Below, piece after piece: positions 20,866 through 31,000 of a stretch of 64,000 bases of DNA. Position 1 is the first letter of the stretch. Every line of letters begins with the position of its first letter. The stretch comes from Chondrilla cf. caribensis (lineage: Eukaryota > Porifera > Demospongiae > Chondrillida > Chondrillidae), in the NCBI GenBank assembly GCA_964020155.1, contig OZ026549.1, positions 4,373,719 through 4,437,718 on the forward strand, written 5' to 3'. The notes beneath the pieces are model-generated. The model saw only the letters and a program-made list of their open reading frames with translations, ran no database searches and was not told where the DNA came from. The position numbers and the translations under genes are program-made.

Positions 20866-21257
20866 AGAGAGTGAAATTTACAGTTATAAGTATAGTAGAT
20901 TGTACAAATACGAACTCAACTACACACCTTGTGCCGATTCTCCAGTATTGAAAATATTCTCTCTATTCCAATACTAAAGCCCACACATGGAATCTGTAAT
21001 TTGGAGATATACAAAACGTACAAAGTAATTGCCATATATTTGCCCTAATATCCATACTGATGGGTTATTGCATCAGCCGATACGTGTATGATTGATAACC
21101 AATAGTTAAAGGATTAGCTCTTTACAGCAATATTCCCACACAAATACAGTGATTATGTGCTTGTGGGAGCAAGTGTGCACAATTTCGTCTTGAGCTTACT
21201 CATTCTGTTGTTAGTGTGCACACACACATTCACACCCTCTGGCGTGTGTGTTGTGTC

Positions 21258-21300
<43 letters not shown>

Positions 21301-24300
21301 GTACGTGCAAGTGCATGTCTGCCCATCTGTCTGTCTGTCTGTGTGTACGTGTGTGTGTATGTGTGCGTGGGCATGCATCCGTCTCTCTATATGTGTGGCA
21401 TCACTCAAACTATACACTTACATCCTTTCCTTTTGGATCAAACATTCCAACTAGCCCGTCATATCTCCCTCCACCAGAAATGGACCCCACCTCGATCTGT
21501 TCTCCCTCATAGATCCCACCTGAAAGGTGTAGTACTGATAAACATGAAGTAAACATCACAAACAATGAACTTTATAATACATCATTCGAACCAAGCACAT
21601 AGGTAGCCTCTGGAGAAATGACAATTACCATACAGATTCCTTATCTCTGCATAAATAAGCACAGCCATGATGACAATGGCACCACTATGCATGGAAGCAT
21701 ACCCAATGGTCAGGCTCACTTTCCTACACATGTACAGTATGTAAACGTGTGCTTTGTGAAGGCTATTTTGGACACAGTGAGGTCTGATGCATTCATACCA
21801 ATAAAACAGTCAATTGAACCCAATAATTGTCCCATCAACTGTGGCGTTTATACATAAAAGTCTTTGGACACAGAAATATGTGACTCCCTTCAGTGAACGG
21901 TGCTCCACAAACCAATCATTTGTGGCTATGACAACATATGTGTACCTCACAATCTCTCTAATTCGCTATCTCCTCACACATACAGTGTGTATTCTTCCAT
22001 CACTTTCTATACACTTATGTGTGTATAAACATCTTGATGTGGCACTGTGTCTTCCCATATATACTGCTATATATAAAGGATCTTCACATACGTACACATC
22101 TTACCGTACACTATTCCCTATTTCCTCATATAAATATACTCCCATCATGACACTATTTCTGTACATACTTATGTATATGTACATGTGTACATATGTGTAT
22201 GTACATACACATACCCCAGTACATTAAACTTGAATGCCGTTCGCCTTCACAGACAGAAGTTTATCCATGTATGTACACTCCTTGACATTAGAGAAAATGG
22301 CTACGCATTCTCTTCAATCTCTTGGTGGTGAGTGTCTAGGTTCAAAGGTCGATGCATGCCTACTATGTATGTATGTACCCACCCCTCACCTTTCAAAATG
22401 GCCTCATAAATGACACCAGTGTAGTAGTCCAGTCCCCTAGCAAGACTTAGATCAAACACGACCTGGGAGATATGTGTGTGTGTGTGGAGAAATACAAAGC
22501 TAAATCGTGGTACCAGATGGTAGAACTGGATGGTGGTGGTGGATAGTGTTACTGGATGGTGGTGGAGGATAGTGTTACTGGGTGGTGGTAGTGGATAGTG
22601 TTACTGGATGGTGGTAGTGGATAGTGTTACTGGATGGTGGTAGTGGATAGTGTTACTGGATGGTGGTAGTGGATAGTGTTACTGGATGGTGGTGGTGGAT
22701 AGTGTTACTGGATGGTGGTAGTGGATAGTGTTACTGGGTGGTGGTAGTGGATAGTGTTACTGGATGGTGGTAGTGGATAGTGTTACTGGATGGTGGTGGT
22801 GGATAGTGTTACTGGATGGTGGTAGTGGATAGTGTTACTGGATGGTGGTAGTGGATAGTGTTACTGGGTGGTGGTGGTGGATAGTGTTACTGGGTGGTGG
22901 TAGTGGATAGTGTTACTGGGTGGTGGTAGTGGATAGTGTTACTGGGTGGTGGTGGTGGATAGTGGTGCTGGATGGTGGTTCTTTATGGTGATATTGGATG
23001 GTGGTGGAGGATGGTGGTATTGGGTGGTGGTACTGGACGGTGGTATTAGATGGTGGTGGTAGTATAGAGTGGAGCTAGGGGAAATCAGCAAGCAACATTG
23101 TGTATGTACTTGCAGACTCACATGATCTGACAGGCCCATGGTTTCACAGTAGCCTAGCAACACCTTCAATCCATCCAGTCCGATGGCAGCATCTTTAACC
23201 GCAACCAATTTCCCATCTTTCTCCAACTTCTCAACCAGTTCACTCTTCCCATTCAGCTTCACATATTCCCCAATCCTGTCAGCCACTTCCGGTTTCAACT
23301 TTTTGTCTTCAACCATCTCACGACGAACCTCTTCCCAGGACACCTGGGGAGATTCCTTGCAAGTGTAACACGACATACACAGACCAGAATCAGTGAGTAG
23401 AATGCCTAACAGACCAATACAACACAAGCGACTGATCAAAATGAAAAGACACTCCCTGTTCAACACTACTGATATGTGCGTTGAAGGTACTACACGTATT
23501 AACAGATGTAACAGATACTATATTTAGTGTTTGCAAAGGTCTCCAAATCTGGCAAGTAAGTTCACTAGCAATTTCGAAATACACATGTAGAGCCAAGCAC
23601 TATAACGTTAACATTGATTAAAGTTTTTAAAATTAAAATTCTCTTGTCGCAGTGCCAGCTATTATAGCTAAAATTAAAAAATTAACCAAAATTAATGCTA
23701 CGTAATTCGGCGACACAGACTCCATTACCTTGTCCAACTTGTCCACAGATGAACAGATGGTCCTGAACTTATCCTTTGGACAACCGCAAGCCTCAAACAT
23801 CCCATCCAGAAGTTTCCTGTGGTTTACCTTGATGACGAACTTGCCAAGCCGCAGCTCGGTGAGAATCTCGTAAATCACCCTCAGGCACTCTGCGTCTGGG
23901 AGCATGAGATCGTACTCTCCAGCAATGTCAAAATCCTACCAGAATGCAACATGGTTAATTCAAGATCAGATCACAAAAATACTTCACAGTGAAAAATTTT
24001 TACAAGGTTCTACCCAAATTTTTCAGGGTCCAGTTGAATTTGTGAACCTTTTACCTCAAAAACTATGTACATCATACTTATCTACACACGTTACAAACAT
24101 AACACTTGAATTATTGGCTTTAGACCAATTGTAGATGGTAGACATCTGTGGAAATTTCTCACTACAACACAGAACTGCATTATAAATAGCTTAATAAACT
24201 TTTCTTCTCAAAAACCTGTGTAAGATCCAAAAAAATGATACACTCTCTCTAGTGGCATATAATTAGATGTACATTCAAGTACACATGTAAAGTAAGTATA

Positions 24301-26842
24301 GAAAATTTCCTATGTACAGCACGTCCTCATAGTACCCATCTACAAAATACACACTAAACAAGTACACCATGAACAGTACAAGACTGGAGATTCAAACGCA
24401 CACATGAACACAACAATATACACATACGTACATGTGCACATAACAGTACACGTCACATGAACACACAACAATACAGAGATGTACATACGTACATGAACAC
24501 ACAACAGTTACAAACAGATTATGGTACTTATATCACAACAGACACTCAGGTATACAAGTGGAGGAAGGCCAATATGTAACAATAGTACAATGCAGAGGTG
24601 TCGGAAGCATTTAGAAAGTGGGGAGGTCATGCTATCATCTGGTTTTGGTTATGTAATTACTTTTTCCTGTGACTTTAAATAAATAAATACTGGTGCTGTA
24701 CTAAAAAGTGGGGTGTCCAAAGTGGCCCCAGTCGCCCCTATTCTGACGCCACTGCAATGTACTCATTATGAGGATTACACCAGATACTCACACATTGATA
24801 AAACTCTCTGTATCGTCCCTTTGTCATTGCTGGATTGTCCCTCCTATACACACGGGCTATGTGGTATCTTTTCATCTGCTTCAGCTTATTCATGGCCAAA
24901 TACCGAGCAAACGGGACCTGGTTTGCTGTCAAGGAACTCAGCATGCATCAAGATACATGCACCAATACACATGCATGCACAGCAGAAACATGTTAAGAAG
25001 AACTATAAGAGACCCATAGAAGCAGTTATTAGATGAGCTCCTCAAGGGAATAGATGCATACCGCATGTAAACACACACATACATACTATACATACACACA
25101 TACCTATATACTGTACTTACAAACATACATACATACATACATAGATACATACATACATACGTACATACATACATACATACATGAGTACATATATACATGC
25201 ATACATACCTATGAATATACGTACTCACATACATACAGGATACAGTTAGGTCATATCGTAGAGACAGTATCTCCCCTCCCTGGTCGGCAAGATCATAGAT
25301 CAACTTGGAGTCTTCACCGTACTTCCCGGTGAGGGTTTCCTTCAACTCAAATACCGGGGTATCTATGGTTACTGCTCCGTGCCGTCTGAAACATGATTGG
25401 ATGACGTCAAATACTTGTTCCCGAATTGCCATTTGAAATGGGTCGTAATCCCTGGAACCCTACATAACCGTAATACGTATTCTGTACATGAGTGGACATT
25501 GAAAATAGCACATGCACATTCCTACATCTAATGCAAGTAATGACAGTATAAACAACTATATATACAGCTGCTGTTATCATTCAGTCAAATACTTTACCTT
25601 TGGTGTTTTCAGTACAAATTTGCCAGACACTGAATCCTCCTGGAGTGAGTAAAACCAACTCAACAGATGCTCCACTTTACATACATACATAGTGAACATC
25701 ATTACATACAGTATGCTAGCTACAAAACTGTGATTACAGTGGGACTGAATCCGGGGGAAGTAGCCTCGTGTAGCCAGACCCTTTCTCTGATTCCTCGGTT
25801 TTAAAAAGGTTACCTGGCCAGGTGAGACTAGGGGAAAGTACCGGTGATGCACCTATCATTTGCTGTCCCCACCCATTCCAACTCAGGAGACCCCAGTTGG
25901 GGGCCATGTGGAGATTGTCACACCTTCTGTATACATCCTCCCACCCCATGGGCACAATTTCTGTCCTGACAGGCAAGGTCCAAGTCAGATTTGTCAAGGC
26001 GGAAAACTTCTAAATAAGGAAATTCAGGTTAATTCCCCATAACAACATGTGTGTACTGGATTTTCCACTGTATCTATACAACCTCAAAATTCAGTAGATG
26101 TGTACAATTTACCTTGAACCCTTGGTTTTACATATGTGTTTTAAGATCATCCTACCCCTAGGGATCACGAGTAGAAGAATCTTTGTCTTCTCACGTTGGG
26201 TCTCCCAAGGCAGGGTAGTCTGGTGTAGCCGACCCTTGGTCCGCCATTTAACACAATGAAATGGTGGATCAAGGGTTGGCTACACCAGACTAATGGTATT
26301 TAGGGTCTATGATGGTAGAGGTGATGGGGACAACAATTGACTGGTGCTTTACACTCAAGGTGTACGCCAACAGTCAGCTCCTACCAATGTCGAACATCAT
26401 ACTTGTAGGCACGCAGTGGAATTTGAATGAGTCGAACCTCTGGGCCATTTGGATAATCCCACTCACCAGAATTAATTATAATTTTATCAAAGATCAATCT
26501 TCGAACAGACATTCTCGGGACATGAATACCAATTTGGGACATTTTAGCAAAACAGGTCCGACTTGAGAGGGTCCTATTAAGATTCTACTGTACACTGATG
26601 CACACGACCACACGTGTATTCGGTGGTCAACGGCGCGGCCTTACTTTTCCATTAGATTTTCCTTTCTTCTTGCATTCAGTGGACTGGGTTGTGGAGTGTC
26701 TTGATTCAGATTCTTTACCAACGTCTTCTACGCTCAACCCGCCTGATGCCATCTTGTCAAGAGCCAACACCGAACCGGGACGGTAGGCACGCACGAAACG
26801 AGAGAGTTGACCGAGAAGTCCACGAAATGAGATATGTGACAT
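19450..26842 (-). CDS. HARS: Histidyl-tRNA synthetase, 11 exons, two possible starts
   Basis: Attaches histidine to tRNA-His for protein synthesis. Exons: 26645-26842, 25598-25639, 25244-25459, 24792-24917, 23729-23935, 23122-23343, 22390-22462, 21422-21519, 20928-20993, 20454-20702, 19450-19518. All phases fit and give 521 residues, or 491 from the second Met; human enzymes are 506-509. Seen: the conserved entry [13 protein letters not shown], class II motif 2 region ([27 protein letters not shown]), the HisA motif [26 protein letters not shown], motif 3 ([10 protein letters not shown]) and the anticodon-binding domain ([10 protein letters not shown] to [11 protein letters not shown]). Residues 1-30 are Arg-rich without acidic residues until D29 and look like a mitochondrial targeting peptide. 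The second Met, at 26750-26752, would give the cytosolic enzyme. The WHEP helix pair of vertebrate HARS1 is absent; only a short Ser/Lys-rich tail precedes the core. Confidence 0.97.
19853..19976. mobile_element. One-ended MITE-like fragment in HARS intron 10
   Basis: Starts TACAGTGGAAACCCTTTAAG, the typical left end of a pogo-like MITE, and repeats TTAAGACAAA. I see no convincing inverted right end before about 20055, so it is probably truncated. The right boundary is arbitrary. Confidence 0.4.
20215..20324 (-). pseudogene. Fragment of 18S rRNA (helix 44 region) in HARS intron 10
   Basis: Read on the minus strand, the segment contains the universal small-subunit sequence TTTGTACACACCGCCCGTCG, followed by CTACTACCGATTGAATGG and TTTAGTGAGG. 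This is the stretch leading into helix 44 near the 3' end of 18S rRNA. About 110 bp match. The flanks are ordinary intron sequence, without the 3' terminal helix 45 or an ITS, so it is a dispersed non-functional fragment rather than an rRNA gene. Confidence 0.9.
20729..20863. repeat. (TG)n microsatellite in HARS intron 9
   Basis: Two long TG runs separated by an imperfect middle with CG and AT changes. It lies close upstream (in transcript sense) of the exon 10 acceptor. Frames through it give meaningless VCVCV peptides. Confidence 0.95.
21262..21361. repeat. (TG)n-rich simple repeat in HARS intron 8
   Basis: About 37 bp of pure TG followed by imperfect TG/TC sequence including CTGTCTGTCTGTCTG. 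It lies just beyond the exon 8 donor. Confidence 0.9.
22526..22985. repeat. 26-bp minisatellite in HARS intron 6
   Basis: About 17 tandem copies of a 26-bp unit built around GTTACTGGATGG and TGGTAGTGGATA, differing mainly by A/G changes. The array is directly followed by more irregular GGTGG repeats to about 23065. A purine-rich minisatellite with no coding role; frames across it are shadows. Confidence 0.95.
25095..25230. repeat. (CATA)n simple repeat in HARS intron 3
   Basis: Runs of CATACATACATA with CATG and CGTA variants, directly next to the exon 3 donor at 25243. Length variation here would sit within tens of bases of a splice site. Confidence 0.9.
25735..26072. mobile_element. MITE in HARS intron 1
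   Basis: Begins TACAGTGGGACTGAATCC and ends with the inverse of TACAGTGGAAAATCCAG; about 338 bp. The interior contains TGTAGCCAGACCC, which is close to the end of the TAGTCTGG family and hints at nesting. No coding capacity. Confidence 0.6.
26216..26292. mobile_element. Short MITE, TAGTCTGG family (77 bp), in HARS intron 1
   Basis: Two 34-bp arms form a near-perfect inverted repeat: TAGTCTGGTGTAGCCGACCC at the left and its inverse at the right, with only about 9 bases between. The element is almost only terminal repeat. It is a short relative of the 279-bp element at 55218. Confidence 0.8.
26412..26592. mobile_element. MITE in HARS intron 1
   Basis: Left end CAGTGGAATTTGAATGAGTC; right end is the inverse of TACAGTAGAATCTTAATAGG. 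About 180 bp. Same pogo-like terminal style as other MITEs here, though its ends are more diverged. It ends only about 50 bp from the exon 1 donor. Confidence 0.55.
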
Positions 26843-26855
26843 GTGTATCCATACA
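26740..26855 (-). promoter_or_regulatory. Dual translation-start region of HARS with an overlapping short upstream frame
   Basis: Three ATGs lie in order on the minus strand. The first (26850-26852) opens an out-of-frame frame of 31 codons that stops at TGA four bases before the third ATG. The second (26840-26842) starts the long, mitochondrial-type form and has a weak context (C at -3, T at +4). The third (26750-26752) starts the short form in a strong context (AAGATGG). This suits leaky scanning and reinitiation. Whether transcripts include the first ATG is unknown. Confidence 0.6.
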
Positions 26856-26991
26856 CATGATAACCACGTGTGCGTTGGTCTATGTAGTCTAGCTAGCTAG
26901 ACCGCTTCAAAAGGCGCCCGGGGCGGAGTATCGCTCCAGAATGAAAACAATGGTCATAGCGAACAGTTGACCCAGAGATATTGGTCGAGTG

Positions 26992-27110
26992 GTACATTAT
27001 TTCGCTGTCAGGGTTGTCCGTCCCCGAAAATTGCGTACCCCTCATCCCCTAGTAAAAAGTGTATCCCCATAGGTAATCCCGTACCCCCAGCTATCCAGCG
27101 AATAATGTAC
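26992..27110. mobile_element. Small inverted-repeat element upstream of HARS
   Basis: GTACATTATTTCGCTG at the left mirrors CAGCGAATAATGTAC at the right, with one T inserted. About 119 bp with C-rich inner sequence. Probably a MITE. It lies 150 bp upstream of the HARS start and might overlap its promoter. Confidence 0.55.
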
Positions 27111-27379
27111 AGTATCCATTGTCATGTTCACTGGTGAAAGGTTCTTTGTGTAAATCTACAGGCCTGCTCCTTATGGTTAATCACAAATATTATTTATACG
27201 TATATGTGTATTCAGTATACTTCATACAGGTAAAATCTCTATAATTGTTGTGAATTATTATATTGAATACAGACATGTTTTTACTGTTCGTCTAGCTCTC
27301 ATCAACACGCTATATAGTCTCACGTTTCCCGACCTCAAATTCAGGTCCAAGTACTGTATCCTTTCCGGTTTGGAACATG

Positions 27380-28090
27380 AACTAAAAGTTCTGAAGCAAT
27401 ATCATTATTATATGTTGGTCATAACTCTGATGTGTGGCATGGACACTGGAGAGGCTGTAGTGACCATGCAGCATAAAATTTGACATTTTCTAGCTGGCCA
27501 TCACGAGGTCCATAGCACATCCAAAAGGGTGTGCATGCCTGCTTGTATGGGTTGATAAGTTTGATTTGAATGCTGGGCAGCCTATGAAGATCAACAGAAT
27601 GAGAAACCACCTGGGGGTCACCACGTGGTCTGTAGCACTTATATAGGAATGTACATATAAAAGTATGTATCATACATACATTATGGACACTAGGGAGTCT
27701 TTGTGACCAGTAATATTAATGAAACATACCTTGTTGGTCACCACCAGGTCTTTACTACCTTCTGAAGGGTTATAATGGATCAGTATTTGTGCTATGATGC
27801 ATTGTATAGATTCTGGAGAAGCTGTGGTGACTAGCAATAAATTTTTCATTTTCTAGATGGTCACCACAAGCTAGGTTGGTAGCATGTCTGGGAGAGTGTA
27901 CATGCATCAAGTTTGATAATTATGGAGACTGGGCAACCCATGGTGACCAGCAACAGCTAGAATGGAAATCACCTTGATGGTCACCACAAGTACTATAGCA
28001 CCTTAAAGTATTATGTATTATTATGTTATATTGGAATGTACATACATAAATATAATAACAAGGGGACACCGGGAAGCCTTTATAAACCTC
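27380..28090. repeat. Dispersed repeat family 2 (TGGTCACCA-rich)
   Basis: Contains repeated short blocks such as GGTCACCACAAG, GTGTGCATGCAT and GACACTGG that recur, on either strand, at 42693-43300, 50936-51790 and 52241-52840. It always adjoins the 187-bp satellite. No coding frame with family similarity; nature unknown. Confidence 0.6.
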
Positions 28091-31000
28091 CAAATGTAGC
28101 TATAGGAAGTATAGCAGAGAAATGCTAAGCACCTTATTGCGTAGCTCATGGGAGAGGGTGGTGTGTCAACTTGAAATTTTAGACACATCTAGCTGGGTAT
28201 GTAAACTAACCTCTGAAACAATTCCCATCTCAATAGGTCACCCGCAACCACATCTACATTGGAAGGTGCTTAATATATTTTCAATGTACGGTATGGGAGA
28301 GTATAGGAGAGAAAACGCTAAGCACCATTTTGCATAGCTCATGGGGAGGGGCGTGTCAGCTTAACATTCTAGACTAAACTAGTCGGTGACGTGAACCCAG
28401 CTAGGTCTGTCTAGAATATCAAGCTGACACGCCCCCTCCCCCATGAGCTATGCAAACAGGTGCTTAGCGTTTTCTCTCCTATATTCTCCCATACCATTTT
28501 GCATAGCTCATGGGGAGGGGGCGTGTCAACTTAACATTCTAGACTAAACTAGTCGGTGACGTGAACTAACGTCTGAAACAATTCCCATCTCAATAGGTGA
28601 CTCGTAACCCGAGCTACATTGGAAGGTGCTTAATATATTTCAATGTACGTGTATGGGAGAGTATAGGAGAGAAAACGCTAAGCACCTTTTTGCATAGCTC
28701 ATGGCAGAGGAGGCGTGTCAACTTGATATTTTACAGAAACCTAGCTGGGGATGTGAACTAAGTTCTCAAACAACTTCCATCTCAATAGGTGGCTCGTAAC
28801 CCCAGCTACATTGGAAGGTGCTTAATATTTTTTCAATGTATGGGAGAGTATAGAAAAGAAAATGCTAAGCACCTTTTTGCATAGCTCATGGGGAGGGGGC
28901 GTGTCAACTTGATATTTTAGACAGACCTAGCTTGGGACATGAGCTAACTTCTGAAACAATTCCCAACTCAATAGGTCACCCGCAACCCCATCTACATTGG
29001 AAGGTGCTTAATATATTTTCAATGTATGGGAGAGTATAGGAGAGAAAACGCTAAGCACCTTTTTGCATAGCTCATGGGGAGGGGGCATGTCAACTTAACA
29101 TTCTAGACTAAACTAGTCGGTGACGTGAACTAACGTCTGAAACAATTCCCATCTCAATAGGTGGCTTGTAACCCCAGCTACATCGGAAGGTGCTTAATAT
29201 TTTTTCAATGTATGGGAGAGTATAGGAGAGAAAACGCTAAGGAACCATTTTGCATAGCTCATGGGGGAGGGGGCGTGTCAACTCGATATTTTAGACAGAC
29301 CTAGCTGGGGATGTGAGCTAACTTCTGAAACAATTCCCATCTCAATAGGTGTCTCGTAACCCCAGATACATCGGAAGGTGCTTAATATATTTTCAATGTA
29401 CGTGTATAATGGGAGAGTATAGGAGAGAAAACGCTAAGCACCTTTTTGCATAGCTCATAGGGGAGGGGCGTGTCAAATTGATATTTTAAACAGACCTAGA
29501 TGGGGACGTGACCTAACTTCTGAAACAATTCCCATCTCAATAGGTGACCCATAACCCCAGCTACATTGGAAGGTGCTTAATATATTTTCAATGTATGGGA
29601 GAGTATAGGAGAGAAAATACTAAGCACCTTTTCGCATAGCTCATGGGGGAGGGGGCGTGTCAGCTTAACATTCTAGACTAAACTAGTCGGTGACGTGAAC
29701 TAACGTCTGAAACAATTCCCATCTCAATAGGTGTCTTGTAACCCCATCTACATTGGAAGGTGCTTAATATATTTTCAATGTATGGGAGAGTATAGAAGAG
29801 AAACCGCTAGGCACCTTTTTGCATAGCTCATGGGGAAGGGGGCGTGTCAACTTGACATTCTAGACTAAACTAGTCGGTGACGTGAACTAACGTCTGAAAC
29901 AATTCCCATCTCAATAGGTGTCTTGTAACCCCATCTACATTGGAAGGTGCTTAATATATTTTCAATGTATGGGAGAGTATGGAAGAGAAACCGCTAGGCA
30001 CCTTTTTGCATAGCTCATGGGGAAGGGGGTGTGTCAACTTGACATTCTAGACTAAACTAGTTGGTGACGTGAACTAACATCTGAAACAATTCCCATCTCA
30101 ATAGGTGTCTCGTAACCCCAGTTACATTGGAAGGTGCTTAATATTTTTTCATTGTACATATGAGAGAGTACAGGAGAGAAAATGCTAACCACCTTTTTGC
30201 ATAGCTCATGGGGGAGGGGGCGTGTGAAATTGATATTCTAGACTGCTCTAGTAAGGGATGTGAACTAACTTCTGAAACAGTTCCCATCTCAATAGGTGGC
30301 TCGTTACCCCAGTTACATTGGAAGGTGCTTAATACATTTTCTTTGTATGAGAGAGTACAGGAGAGAAAACGCTAAGCACCTTTTTGCATAGCTCATGAGG
30401 GAGGAGGCGTGTCAGCTTAATATTTTAGACAGACCTAGATATGGGGACGTGAGCTAACTTCTGAAACAATTCCCATCTTCATGGGTGGCCCGTAACCCCA
30501 GCTACATTGGAAGGTGCTTAATATTATTTCAATGTATGGGAGAGTATAGGAGATAATAAGCTAAGCACCTTTTTGCATAGCTCATGAGGGAGGGGGCGTG
30601 TCAACTTGATTTTTCAGAATGATCTAGTCAGGGACGTAAACTAATGTCTGAAACAATTCCCATCTCAATAGGTGGCTCTTAACCCCAGCTACATTGGAAG
30701 GTGCTTCATATTTTTTCAATGTATGAGAGAGTACAGGAAAGAAAACGCTAAGCACCTTTTTGCATAGCTCATGGGAGAGGGGGCGTGTAAACGTGATATT
30801 TTAGATTGCTCTAGTCAGGGATACGAACTAACTTCTGAAACAGTTCCCTACTCAATAGGTGGCTCGTAACCCCAGCTACATTGGAAGGTGGTTAATATAT
30901 TTTCAATGTATGGGAGAGTATTGAAGAGAAAATGCTAAGCACCTTTTTGCATAGCTCATGGAGGAGGTGGCGTGTAAACTTGATATTCTAGACAGACCTA

